From Blastococcus aurantiacus (GTDB taxonomy: Bacteria > Actinomycetota > Actinomycetes > Mycobacteriales > Geodermatophilaceae): a stretch of 64,000 bases of DNA. The notes under the pieces were generated by a model. That model saw only the letters and a program-made list of their open reading frames with translations. It made no database searches and was not told the DNA's origin. Location of the stretch: NCBI RefSeq assembly GCF_900102425.1, contig NZ_FNBT01000006.1, positions 62,001-126,000 on the forward strand, written 5' to 3'. Below, in pieces: positions 8,614 through 16,830 of this stretch; positions within the stretch are counted from its first letter, which is position 1; the number at the start of each line of letters is the position of its first letter. A program made the translations under genes and the position numbers.

Positions 8614-10500
8614 ATGCCTGTCGCTCCCCCGGTGACCCCGGATCCCGCGGTGCCCGGCCCGGTCGTGGGGCTGGAACGCGAGCGCGAGGTCCTCACCGTC
8701 GCCCTCGCGACGCACCGGCACCTGGTCCTGGAAGGCCCCCCGGGCACCGGCAAGTCCACGCTGCTGCGCTCGGTGGCGGCCGAGACGGGCCAGGACGTCG
8801 TCTTCGTGGAGGGCAACGCCGAGCTGACACCGGCCCGGCTGATCGGGCAGTACGACCCGTCGGCGGTGCTGGCCGGGGGCTACCTGCCGGAGAACTTCAC
8901 CGACGGCCCGCTGCTCACCGCGATGCGCGGCTCGGGCCTGCTGTACCTCGAGGAGCTCAACCGCATCCCGGAGGAGACGCTCAACGTCCTCATCACGGTG
9001 CTCACCGAGGGCGAGATCGCCGTCCCGCGGCTGGGCACCGTGCACGCGACGTCGGGCTTCCGGCTGATCGCGGCGATGAACCCCTTCGACGCCATCGGCA
9101 CCGCGCGCGTGGGCCAGGCGATCGCCGACCGGATGTGCCGCGTCGTCCTGGGCTACCAGCCGGAGGACGCCGAGCGGGCCATCGTCGCGGGCGTCACCGG
9201 GGCCGACGCGGCGCAGATCGTGCTGGCCGTCCGACTCGTGCGGGCCACCCGTGAGCACCGCGACCTGCGCACGGGGTCCTCGGTGCGCGGCGCCATCGAC
9301 CTGGTGCTGCTGCTCGACGGCCTCCTGCGCATGCGCGGCCAGGCGCTCGCCGGTGGCCGGGAGACCGCCCGCGACGCCGCCCACGCCGCGCTGTCGGGGC
9401 GGATCCGCGTCACCGAGGGCGTCGAGCGCACGCCCGAGTCCGTCCTGGACGAGATACTGGACGAGGTCTGGCCGGAGTCCGCGGCGCCACCGGACGCGGA
9501 GCGCAACGACGCGGACGACGCCGGACAGCTCGGTGGTGGTTCGGGAAAAGCGCCGGGCCCGTCGGCTGAGGCGGGCAAGGAGCAGGGGGCGGCCCCGCGC
9601 AGCGACCGGGCCGCCCGGCGCGGCCCCCGCACGACCGGGCGGCGCGAGATGCAGCTGCGGCACGAGGCGTTCGCCGAGGTCAGCCCCGAGGTCGGGGAGC
9701 TCGACGAGTACGCGTTCGCGGGCCTGATGGGCGCCGACCCCGACGCGGCGGCGGCCCTGCTGGCCGACCTGGCCACCGCGACCGACCGGGAGCTGCGGTC
9801 GGCGGCGCGCCGGCTGGCCGCTCGGGTGTTCGTGCAGGTCGGCCGGGTCGGGGCCACCCGCGCCCGCGGCACCCGGCGGCTGGTGGCGACCCGCCGTCCC
9901 GAGGGGGATCTGGACCTGGACCGGACGCTGGACCGCTGGTCGGGCGCCTGGCCGCCGGCGGCCGAGGACCTGGTCACGCGCAACTGGACCGGCTCGCGCC
10001 GCGCCGTCTGCCTGCTGGTCGACCGGTCGGGGTCCATGCAGGGGCTCGGGGTGGCGATCGCGGCGGTCGCTGCGGCCGGCGTCGTCCTGGCGGCCGACGA
10101 GCGGCTGCAGACCAGCGTGCTGACCTTCGCCGACGAGGTGGCCGTCCTGCAGCCGCTGGGTCGGCACCGGGCGGCCGAGGACGTCGTCCTGGACCTGGTG
10201 GGCCTGCGCGGCCACGGGAAGACCGACATCGCCGCCGCCCTCCGCGGTGCGCGGCGCGAGCTGGTGCCGGCGACGGCCGACGAGCGGGTCGTGGTGCTGC
10301 TGTCCGACGGACTGTCGACGGCGGGGGAACCGGCCGAGTCGGCGCTGGCGGGCATCGACCGGCTGCACGTGCTCTGCCCGCTGCCGAGCGACGAGGCCCT
10401 GGACGCCGCGCGGCTGCTCGCCGCGCGCGGGGGCGGGCGGATGGAGCCGGTGCGGTCCCTGAACGACCTCGGGCCCGCCCTCACCCGCCTGCTGGGATGA
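8614..10500 (+). CDS. MoxR-type AAA+ ATPase fused to a VWA domain
   Basis: The 628-residue protein joins two parts usually encoded by separate genes. Residues about 15-290 form a MoxR/CobS-like AAA+ module: Walker A GPPGTGKS at 41-48, Walker B LLYLEELNR near 109-117, and sensor segment AAMNPFDAIG. Residues about 290-350 are a charged, low-complexity linker. Residues about 460-628 form a von Willebrand A domain with an intact MIDAS (DRSGS, Asp470-Ser474) and a later SDGLST. The order AAA-acidic linker-VWA resembles ChlD/BchD or a fused CoxD-CoxE. Such pairs act as metal-dependent chaperones that insert cofactors or remodel partners; the client here is unknown. AGGAAGG upstream supports the ATG at 8614. 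Confidence 0.85.
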   Translation: MPVAPPVTPDPAVPGPVVGLEREREVLTVALATHRHLVLEGPPGTGKSTLLRSVAAETGQDVVFVEGNAELTPARLIGQYDPSAVLAGGYLPENFTDGPLLTAMRGSGLLYLEELNRIPEETLNVLITVLTEGEIAVPRLGTVHATSGFRLIAAMNPFDAIGTARVGQAIADRMCRVVLGYQPEDAERAIVAGVTGADAAQIVLAVRLVRATREHRDLRTGSSVRGAIDLVLLLDGLLRMRGQALAGGRETARDAAHAALSGRIRVTEGVERTPESVLDEILDEVWPESAAPPDAERNDADDAGQLGGGSGKAPGPSAEAGKEQGAAPRSDRAARRGPRTTGRREMQLRHEAFAEVSPEVGELDEYAFAGLMGADPDAAAALLADLATATDRELRSAARRLAARVFVQVGRVGATRARGTRRLVATRRPEGDLDLDRTLDRWSGAWPPAAEDLVTRNWTGSRRAVCLLVDRSGSMQGLGVAIAAVAAAGVVLAADERLQTSVLTFADEVAVLQPLGRHRAAEDVVLDLVGLRGHGKTDIAAALRGARRELVPATADERVVVLLSDGLSTAGEPAESALAGIDRLHVLCPLPSDEALDAARLLAARGGGRMEPVRSLNDLGPALTRLLG

Positions 10501-10517
10501 GGACGGGCCCGGATCGG

Positions 10518-10566
10518 CCCCGTCCCGGGCCCCGCCCCGAGCTTGCGAGGGGTGGGGAGGACGGGG
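10518..10566. terminator. Bidirectional terminator between convergent genes
   Basis: CCCCGTCC (10518-10525) pairs with GGACGGGG (10559-10566). An inner CCCGCCCC/GGGGTGGGG stem extends it. It sits between the AAA-VWA gene and the alcohol dehydrogenase gene, which converge here. Confidence 0.65.
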
Positions 10567-10570
10567 TCCT

Positions 10571-11695
10571 TCAGCGGTCGGCGTCGGTGTAGACGATCAT
10601 GCCGCGGATGTTCTTGCCGTCCTTCATGTCCTGGTAGCCCTGGTTCACGTCCTCGAGCTTGTACTTGGTCGTGACGAGCTCCTCGAGCTTGAGCTGGCCC
10701 TCCTGGTAGAGCGAGAGCAGCTCGGGGATGGCGTTGCGCGGGGCCAGGCCGCCGAAGATGGCGCCCTGCAGGTCCTTCTGCATGAGCGTGAGGTCGAACA
10801 GGCTCAGCTTCACGTCCACGTTGGCGAAGTTGCCCATGCCCGTGACGACCGCGCGCCCGCCCTTGCCGGTGACGCTCATGGCGGCGGCGACGTCCTCGCC
10901 CTGGATGTCGCCGACGGTGATGATCGTCTTCTCCGCCATCCGGCCCCAGGTCAGCTCGTTGATGGCCGGGGTGGCCTCCTCCATGCTGGCGAAGGTGTGG
11001 GTGGCGCCCATGTTCATCGCCCACTCGCGCTTCTGCGCCACGGGATCGATGACGATGACGCGCTTCGCGCCTGCCGCGGCCGCGCCCTGGACGGCGTTCA
11101 TGCCCACACCGCCGGCGCCCATGATCACGACGTTCTCGCCGGGGCGGACGTCGGCCACCTTGGTCGCCGAGCCCCAGCCGGTGGTGACGCCGCAGCCCAC
11201 CAGGGCGGCGATCTCGAGCGGGATGTCGGGCTCGATGCGCACGACCGAGGCCTGGTTCACGGTGATGTAGGGGGAGAAGGTGCCGAGCAGGCACATGGGC
11301 GAGACGCCCTGGCCCTTGGCGGTGACCCGGTGGGTGCCGTCGGAGATCGCCTTGCCGCCGAGCAGGTGCGCGCCCAGGTCGCAGAGGTTCTGCTGACCGC
11401 GCGAACACGGCGGGCACACGCCGCAGGCGGGGATGAAGGCAGTGACGACGTGGTCGCCCTCCTTGAGGCCGGTCACGCCCGGGCCGACCTTGGTGACGAC
11501 GCCGGCGCCCTCGTGCCCGCCCAGGGACGGGAAGCCGACCGGGGTGGCGCCGGTGACGAGGTGCTCGTCGGAGTGGCACAGGCCCGAGGCGGCGAGCTCG
11601 ACGGTGACCTCACCGGCGACCGGATCCCCGACCTCGATCTCCTCGACCGACCACTGCTCGCCCACGCCCCACAGAATTGCGCCCTTGGTCTTCAC
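10571..11695 (-). CDS. NDMA-dependent alcohol dehydrogenase (nicotinoprotein)
   Basis: The 374-residue zinc-dependent medium-chain dehydrogenase has a catalytic-zinc site (SGLCHSDEH, then GGHEGAGVV), a structural-zinc loop with four Cys (ACGVCPPCSRGQQNLC) and a Rossmann motif GAGGVG. Segments such as MKTKGAILWGVGEQW, GTFSPYITVNQASVV and MQKDLQGAIFGGLAPRNAIP are typical of the actinobacterial NDMA-dependent alcohol dehydrogenase family. These enzymes keep NAD(H) bound and need an external electron acceptor. In mycobacteria that acceptor in vivo is mycofactocin. The biosynthetic locus lies 4 kb away, which fits that role. AAGGAAA precedes the GTG start at 11695. Confidence 0.9.
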   Translation of the reverse strand: MKTKGAILWGVGEQWSVEEIEVGDPVAGEVTVELAASGLCHSDEHLVTGATPVGFPSLGGHEGAGVVTKVGPGVTGLKEGDHVVTAFIPACGVCPPCSRGQQNLCDLGAHLLGGKAISDGTHRVTAKGQGVSPMCLLGTFSPYITVNQASVVRIEPDIPLEIAALVGCGVTTGWGSATKVADVRPGENVVIMGAGGVGMNAVQGAAAAGAKRVIVIDPVAQKREWAMNMGATHTFASMEEATPAINELTWGRMAEKTIITVGDIQGEDVAAAMSVTGKGGRAVVTGMGNFANVDVKLSLFDLTLMQKDLQGAIFGGLAPRNAIPELLSLYQEGQLKLEELVTTKYKLEDVNQGYQDMKDGKNIRGMIVYTDADR

Positions 11696-11854
11696 GTATT
11701 TCCTTTCAGACGTCCCGCCCTCGTCGGCGGGGGAACGGCCACGCGGCCGTGCTCCGGGTCACAGCCTGTGCAGGACTGACCTGCCCGTCAAGGTGGGGGC
11801 ACCTCCGTGTGGTCCGGATGCGTGGCCGCGTGGCCCCGGACGACACTGTGCGGC

Positions 11855-13294
11855 GTGTCCGGCGAGCCCGTGGTCGTGGTCGGCGCCGGGCCGGTGGGGC
11901 TGACGGCGGCGCTGCTGCTCGCCCGCCGCGGTCTGTCCGTTCTGGTACTGGAGCGCCACCGCACGCCCTACGACCTCCCGCGGGCGGTGCACCTGGACGA
12001 CGAGGTGTTCCGCGTCCTGCAGCACGCCGGCGTCGCCGACGACCTGGCCCCGCTGACCCGCCCGCTGGCGGGGCTGCGCCTCGTCGACGCCGGGCGGTCG
12101 GTGCTGGCGGAGTTCCGCCGGGACCCGGCCGCCGGTCTCAACGGCTGGCCGCAGGGGTCGCTGGTGCACCAGCCCGACCTCGAGGCGGTGTTGGCGGCCG
12201 CCGTCGACCGCGCGCCGGGGATCGAGCTGCGCCGGGGCGCGGAGGTGACCGGCCTCGCTGCGGACGGCGACGGCGACGGCGTGACGCTCACCGTGCGCGG
12301 CCGCGACGACGGTGCGGACCGGTCCGTCCGGGCGGCCGCGGTGCTCGGGTGCGACGGCGCCAACAGCACCGTGCGCGACCTGATCGGGGCGCGGATGCGC
12401 GACCTGGGGCCGGCCGACCGCTGGCTGGTGCTCGACGTCCGGTCGCCCGTCCCGCTGCCGATCTGGCCCGGCGTCTCCCAGGTCTGCGACCCGGCCCGCG
12501 CCGCGACCTTCATGCCGGTCACCGGCGACCGCTACCGCTGGGAGTTCCGGCTCGCGCCGAGGGAGACCGTCGCGGACCTGACGACACCGGCCGCGCTGCG
12601 GTCCCTGCTCGCGCCGGTCGACCCGTCGGCGGTGGAGGTGGTGCGGGCCGTCGAGTACACGTTCCGCGCCCAGGCGGCCGACCGCTGGCGGGCCGGGCGG
12701 GTGCTGCTCGCCGGGGACGCCGCCCACCTGACCCCGCCCTTCGTCGGCCAGGGGCTGGGGCTCGGGCTGCGGGACGTGCACCAGCTGACCTGGAAGCTTG
12801 CAGCCGTCCTGGCCGGGCAGGGCGACGACGCGCTGCTGGACAGCCACCAGGCGGAGCGGGAGCCGCACGCCCGCGCGTTGATCCGGCTCGCGCTGCTGCT
12901 GGGCCGGCTGATGACCGGCGGCGGGCGGGGGGCGGCGGGGATGCGCCGGGTCGTGCTGGCCATCGTCCGCAGGATCCCCGCGGTGGCGCGGCTGGCCACC
13001 GACAGCCGGACGCCGCCGTTGAGGGGTCCGCTGGTCGACCGCCGCGGCCGGGCCGGGCGGCGGCTGGCGGGGTCGCTCGTGCCCCAGCCGTGGGTGACGG
13101 TGGAGGGACGCCGGTGCCGGCTGGACGACGTCCTGGGCGACGGTGCGTCCGTGCTGGCCGCCGGCCTGGAGGTGCGCCGGGCCGACGGGACGCACGCGCG
13201 CGTCGAGGACCCGACGGGGACGCTGCGCCGCTGGCTGGGAGCTGCCGGCGCGGTGCGGATCCGGCCCGACCGGATCGTCGCGTCCGCCCGCTGA
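11855..13294 (+). CDS. FAD-dependent monooxygenase (MhpA/PheA-like)
   Basis: This 479-residue flavoprotein hydroxylase of the aromatic-ring type has the dinucleotide-binding motif VVVGAGPVGLTAALLLARRG right at the N-terminus. It also has the DG motif (LGCDGANSTVRDL) and the GD motif (LLAGDAAHLTPPFVGQGL). These are the three signatures of group A flavin monooxygenases, which use NAD(P)H and O2. The substrate is not evident; similar proteins act on phenols and on 3-(3-hydroxyphenyl)propionate. I placed the start at GTG 11855, just before the Rossmann motif; an upstream GTG would add 16 atypical residues. It is divergent from the alcohol dehydrogenase. Confidence 0.85.
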   Translation: MSGEPVVVVGAGPVGLTAALLLARRGLSVLVLERHRTPYDLPRAVHLDDEVFRVLQHAGVADDLAPLTRPLAGLRLVDAGRSVLAEFRRDPAAGLNGWPQGSLVHQPDLEAVLAAAVDRAPGIELRRGAEVTGLAADGDGDGVTLTVRGRDDGADRSVRAAAVLGCDGANSTVRDLIGARMRDLGPADRWLVLDVRSPVPLPIWPGVSQVCDPARAATFMPVTGDRYRWEFRLAPRETVADLTTPAALRSLLAPVDPSAVEVVRAVEYTFRAQAADRWRAGRVLLAGDAAHLTPPFVGQGLGLGLRDVHQLTWKLAAVLAGQGDDALLDSHQAEREPHARALIRLALLLGRLMTGGGRGAAGMRRVVLAIVRRIPAVARLATDSRTPPLRGPLVDRRGRAGRRLAGSLVPQPWVTVEGRRCRLDDVLGDGASVLAAGLEVRRADGTHARVEDPTGTLRRWLGAAGAVRIRPDRIVASAR

Positions 13295-13317
13295 ACCCGA
13301 CCAGGCACCATCAGGGC

Positions 13318-13845
13318 ATGCGCGAAGGGCTGATGGGTTCCCGTGTGGTGCGGGCGGGCGCGCTCTACGCCGCCTCGTTCTTCGCGGTGACCGTCCTGTG
13401 GGGCGTGTTCGTGCGCGACGAGAGCTGGGCCGAGCTGTTCGTGCGAGCCGCCGTGTGCGGGGCCGCCCTCGGGGCGGTCATGGCGCTGTGGGAGGTCCGT
13501 CGACGGCGCGTCGACGATCCGGACGACCAGTCCCCCCGCGCGGTCGGCCGGCGCGTGCGCAGGGCGTCGTCGCGGGGGCCGGTGCCCGAGGACCCCGACG
13601 AGCGCCACGCGGCACACGAGATGGCCCTCGACCACTTGCGCGAGCTCGACCGGCAGCGCTACTGGGCGCCGGTCCTCTTCGTGGCCATGGCCGCGCTGTG
13701 GGCGGGGGTGGCGCTCACCGGGCCCTCGTGGGTGTGGGTGCTGGTCCCCGTGCTGCTGGCCGCCGCGGTCGGGCACCCTTGGCTGCGCGGCCGGATGCGC
13801 GACCGCGCGGAGCTGCTCGCTCCCGAGGAACCGCTGCGGGACTGA
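13318..13845 (+). CDS. Small integral membrane protein, unknown function
   Basis: This 175-residue protein has two hydrophobic hairpins, at about residues 10-60 and 118-160. They are separated by a polar, Arg/Asp-rich stretch holding RRRRVDDPDDQSP and an ALDHLRELDRQRYW segment. It lies 23 bp after the monooxygenase gene on the same strand, so the two may share a transcript. A second ATG at 13333 would shorten it by five residues. The family was not recognised. Confidence 0.65.
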   Translation: MREGLMGSRVVRAGALYAASFFAVTVLWGVFVRDESWAELFVRAAVCGAALGAVMALWEVRRRRVDDPDDQSPRAVGRRVRRASSRGPVPEDPDERHAAHEMALDHLRELDRQRYWAPVLFVAMAALWAGVALTGPSWVWVLVPVLLAAAVGHPWLRGRMRDRAELLAPEEPLRD

Positions 13846-13975
13846 CGACCGGGCTGCGCTCCCAGGGGGATCACGACGAGGCCCAGCAGGCCGACTCCGA
13901 GCTGCCCGATCAGGTGGACACGGACAAGGACGCCGGGCTGCTCTCGAAGTTCGGCATCGACCCGATGGAGCTGAT

Positions 13976-14503
13976 CTAGCAGTTCGGGGGCGGCGGCGGC
14001 ATCGGCGGCAAGCTCGGCGGCCCGCTGGGCTGGGCGCCGGCGCCGCGGATCTGCTCCGGCGGCGTCTGCATCAGCTGCCGGGACGACGCGAACCCGAGCC
14101 GTTCGTAGACAGGCACCGCCCTCGTGCTGGAGTGGACCGTCACGCGCGCCGCCCCCAGGCGGACGGCGTGATCCGTCGCAGCTCGGACGAGAGCCGTGCC
14201 GATCCCCGCCCCGCGCTGCCTCGGCAGCACGAAGACGCTCTGGATGTCCGCCGAGAGGCGAGCCGTGGCGCCCGGCCTGGGCACCCTCGGGAGGAGTGCC
14301 AGCCACGCCATCCCGACGGCGTCGGACCGGGCGGGCCGCGCGAGGAAGGCGACGTGCGAGCCGACGTGGTCGGCCCACCACGCTGCGAGATCGGTCGTGA
14401 ACGATGCGGCGTCCTGCTGGGCCTGCTGATCCGGTGTCCCGTTCAGCCAGAGCAGATGGGCCAGGTGTGCCACGTCCTGCGGTCCGGCGCGGCCGACGTC
14501 CAT
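13976..14503 (-). CDS. GNAT family N-acetyltransferase
   Basis: The 175-residue protein begins MDVGRAGPQDVAHLAHLLW. It has the acetyl-CoA binding motif A as QRGAGIGTALVRAATDHA, preceded by a SVFVLP strand, and a late VYERLGF motif typical of GNAT enzymes. It acetylates an unknown amine. The C-terminus is odd: after residue 145 it becomes Pro/Gly-rich and ends SLPPMPPPPPNC, which is unlike a GNAT tail. This tail may read through DNA that once coded on the other strand. Start chosen at ATG 14503, where the GNAT domain begins. Confidence 0.82.
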   Translation of the reverse strand: MDVGRAGPQDVAHLAHLLWLNGTPDQQAQQDAASFTTDLAAWWADHVGSHVAFLARPARSDAVGMAWLALLPRVPRPGATARLSADIQSVFVLPRQRGAGIGTALVRAATDHAVRLGAARVTVHSSTRAVPVYERLGFASSRQLMQTPPEQIRGAGAQPSGPPSLPPMPPPPPNC

Positions 14504-14620
14504 CCGTCCAGTGTGTCGGTCATGGCCTGACCGGGACCAGCCGGACAACTGCGGGGAACCCGGCCCTCCGGAACGGTGTCCGGGGGCCACGTTCCCCGCA
14601 GTCGGTGTGCGGCGGAGGGG

Positions 14621-15844
14621 TCAGCCCTTGCCGGACGAGTGCGGCGCGAAGGGGGCGTCCACGCCGTCGACGCCCAGGTGCCGCTCGAAGGACGGCGGGA
14701 TCACCAGGTCGCTCGGGCTGAACTGGTCGATCGAGGTGTGGCCGAGTCCGATCATGGCCGAGCCGAGACCGTCGCGGAGCAGGTCGAGAACGTTGCCGAC
14801 GCCGGCCTCGCCGTTGGCACCGAGGCCCCAGAGGTAGGCGCGGCCGATCATGACGGCCTTCGCGCCCAGGGCCAGGGACTTCGCGACGTCGCCGCCGCGG
14901 CGGATGCCGCCGTCGAGCAGCACCTCGACCTGATCACCGACGGCCTCGGCGACGGCGGGCAGCGCGCGGATCGCAGCAGGCGTGCCGTCGAGGTTGTTGC
15001 CGCCGTGGTTGGAGACCGAGATCGCGCTGACGCCGGCGTCGACGGCGCGCTTGGCGTCGTCCACCCGCATGACGCCCTTGAGCATGAAGGGCTTGTCCCC
15101 CCACAGCTCGCGCAGCCAGGCGACGTCCTCCCACGTGGGCATGGGGGACTGCATCCACTGGCCGTAGGCCTCGAAGAAGGTGGGGGCCTTGTCCCCGGGG
15201 GTGGCGACCATGTTGGGCACGGTCAGGTCCGGGATCTTCATGGTCTTCGCGAAGCCCCACAGCCAGCGCGGCCGGGTCAGCACCTGGGGGGCGTACCGGC
15301 GGGCGGCCTCGAAGTTGATCCGCTCCGGGATGAAGGGGCTGCCCCAGTCGCGGCCGTAGGAGAACGACCAGTCGAGGGTGGCGATGAGCCCGGCGGCGCC
15401 GGCCCGGCGGGCGCGCTCGACCTTGGCGGCCATCACGTCGCGGTCGCCGACCCAGTACAACTGGAAGAACGTCTTGGGGTTGGCCGCGATGACCTCCTCC
15501 ATGGGCTTGCTGGCCATCGAGGACAGCCCCATGGCGGTGCCGCGGGAGGCGGCGGCCCGGGCGACGTCGACCTCGCCGTCGGGGGTGACGGCCTGGACGC
15601 CGGTCGGGCTGATGATCACGGGCAGGGAGATCTCCTGGCCCATGACGGTGGTCGCCATGTTCTTCTCGTTGGCCAGCCCGGCGGTGTGCGGGGCGAACCC
15701 GAGCTCGGCGAAGGCGGCGATGTTGTCCTCGGCGGTGAGCCCGCGCTCGGACCCGGCCACCAGCGCGCCGTAGACGCCCTTGGGCAGCCGCTTCTTCGCC
15801 CGCCGCTGGGCCTCGGCCACCGACTCGAACCAGGGGTTCGCCAT
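14621..15844 (-). CDS. mftD: Pre-mycofactocin synthase MftD (FMN alpha-hydroxy-acid oxidase family)
   Basis: The 407-residue protein belongs to the lactate/glycolate oxidase FMN family. Visible signatures are SPTGVQAVTPDGEVDVARAA, FFQLYWVGDRDVM, and the catalytic SVSNHGGNNLDGTPA with the active-site His. It is followed by LLDGGIRRGGDVAKSLALGA for phosphate binding of FMN. In mycofactocin biosynthesis MftD oxidatively deaminates the Val-Tyr-derived intermediate to give the redox-active dicarbonyl. AGGAGA lies 7 bp upstream of ATG 15844. It is read leftward, directly downstream of mftR, instead of following mftC as in mycobacteria. A perfect palindrome lies 47 bp upstream of the start. Confidence 0.92.
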   Translation of the reverse strand: MANPWFESVAEAQRRAKKRLPKGVYGALVAGSERGLTAEDNIAAFAELGFAPHTAGLANEKNMATTVMGQEISLPVIISPTGVQAVTPDGEVDVARAAASRGTAMGLSSMASKPMEEVIAANPKTFFQLYWVGDRDVMAAKVERARRAGAAGLIATLDWSFSYGRDWGSPFIPERINFEAARRYAPQVLTRPRWLWGFAKTMKIPDLTVPNMVATPGDKAPTFFEAYGQWMQSPMPTWEDVAWLRELWGDKPFMLKGVMRVDDAKRAVDAGVSAISVSNHGGNNLDGTPAAIRALPAVAEAVGDQVEVLLDGGIRRGGDVAKSLALGAKAVMIGRAYLWGLGANGEAGVGNVLDLLRDGLGSAMIGLGHTSIDQFSPSDLVIPPSFERHLGVDGVDAPFAPHSSGKG

Positions 15845-15890
15845 GCGCTGCTCTCCTGTCGCTGATCTGCTGCCCCCGCCCGGAACGGTC

Positions 15891-15909
15891 GGTGGCACTG
15901 AGTGCCACC
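15891..15909. promoter_or_regulatory. Candidate MftR operator upstream of mftD
   Basis: This is a perfect 19-bp inverted repeat, GGTGGCACT-G-AGTGCCACC, 47 bp upstream of the mftD start and between mftR and mftD. The core TGGCACTGAGTGCCA matches the core upstream of mftA at 13 of 15 positions. On the mftD strand a TAGGGT -10-like box overlaps its upstream edge, so a bound repressor would block the promoter. Confidence 0.6.
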
Positions 15910-15955
15910 CTACCGGCACGGCGGGAGACCTGCGCCACACCTGGGGGTGAGGTGC

Positions 15956-16558
15956 TCAGCGGAGCAGTGCGGGGAACCCTGCGGTGAGCTCGGCGAACGC
16001 CTGGCGCAGATGGGTCCCGAGTGCGGAGCGCTCGTCGGCCAGCCACGCCTGGAACGCCGTCGTCGCCGCCGCGCGGGTCGTCGCGGCCACCAGCCGCGGG
16101 ACAAGGTCCGTGGCGTCGGCCGCGGAGCGGGCGGCGACGTACCGGGCGACCACCCGGTCCACCTCCGCGTACCGCAGCTGCGAGTGGGCGAGGAGGGCCG
16201 GCTCGGTCAGGATCAGCAGCATCCGCTCGCGGAGGAGCGGCAGCTCGGCCGCCGCGTAGTCGTTGACCTCGACGTAGGCCGCGCACACCGACGCCAGCAC
16301 CGGCTGCGCCGGGTCGGCGCCGGCGAGCAGCTCCTCGAGCCGCGCGACGTGGGCGGCGAAGTCGCCCCAGACGGCATCGGCCTTGGTGGCGAAGTAGCGG
16401 AAGAACGTGCGCCGGCTGATGCCCGCCGCGTCGGCGACCTCGTCGGTCGTGACCTGCTCGAAGCCGCGCAGCGTGAAGAGGTCCAGCGCCGCCCGCTCCA
16501 CCCGGGCCCGGGTGCCCTCGGCCGGGACGCCGGTCGCGGCGGTCTCGATGGCGGTCAC
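15956..16558 (-). CDS. mftR: Mycofactocin regulator MftR (TetR family)
   Basis: The 200-residue TetR-type repressor has an N-terminal helix-turn-helix, VTTDEVADAAGISRRTFFRYF, with the RRTFFRYFATKADA pattern typical of MftR. The C-terminal ligand domain is helical. In mycobacteria MftR represses the mft genes and responds to long-chain acyl-CoA. It is divergent from mftA and upstream of mftD, so it can control both. The start is a GTG at 16558. The frame stays open far upstream, but that region is the mftA promoter. Confidence 0.88.
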   Translation of the reverse strand: MTAIETAATGVPAEGTRARVERAALDLFTLRGFEQVTTDEVADAAGISRRTFFRYFATKADAVWGDFAAHVARLEELLAGADPAQPVLASVCAAYVEVNDYAAAELPLLRERMLLILTEPALLAHSQLRYAEVDRVVARYVAARSAADATDLVPRLVAATTRAAATTAFQAWLADERSALGTHLRQAFAELTAGFPALLR

Positions 16559-16619
16559 GCAGGCATCATGCCCGTTCCCGGCCCGTGATCCAGTGGACCG
16601 GCCACCCCCGGTTGCCCCC

Positions 16620-16634
16620 TGGCACCGGGTGTCA
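16620..16634. promoter_or_regulatory. Candidate MftR operator upstream of mftA
   Basis: TGGCACC-G-GGTGTCA is a 15-bp inverted repeat with one mismatch, in the mftR-mftA intergenic region, 48 bp before the mftA start. It shares its core with the perfect palindrome upstream of mftD. A CATTAG -10-like element overlaps its right edge. Confidence 0.55.
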
Positions 16635-16681
16635 TTAGCCTCCCTGCATCCGTCCGTGACCGCGATCACCAGGAGTCCGCC

Positions 16682-16798
16682 ATGCCCGAGACCCACACCG
16701 ACGTCGACGTCGCCCCGGCCCCCGTCGCCGAGGAGGCCCTGGTCGAGGAGTCGCTCGTGGAAGAGGTCTCGATCGACGGCATGTGCGGCGTCTACTGA
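16682..16798 (+). CDS. mftA: Mycofactocin precursor peptide MftA
   Basis: This gene encodes 38 residues beginning MPETHTDVDVAPAPVAEE. The leader is acidic and Val/Glu/Ala-rich, and it ends in the canonical mycofactocin core IDGMCGVY. The C-terminal Val-Tyr pair is what MftC decarboxylates and cross-links, and what MftE and MftD then release and oxidise. AGGAG lies 8 bp upstream of the ATG. The stop codon precedes mftB by 32 bp. The peptide is shorter than most gene-calling cut-offs. Confidence 0.95.
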   Translation: MPETHTDVDVAPAPVAEEALVEESLVEEVSIDGMCGVY

Positions 16799-16830
16799 GC
16801 GCCCCGGCCATCGATCCGCACGGCACCCCT

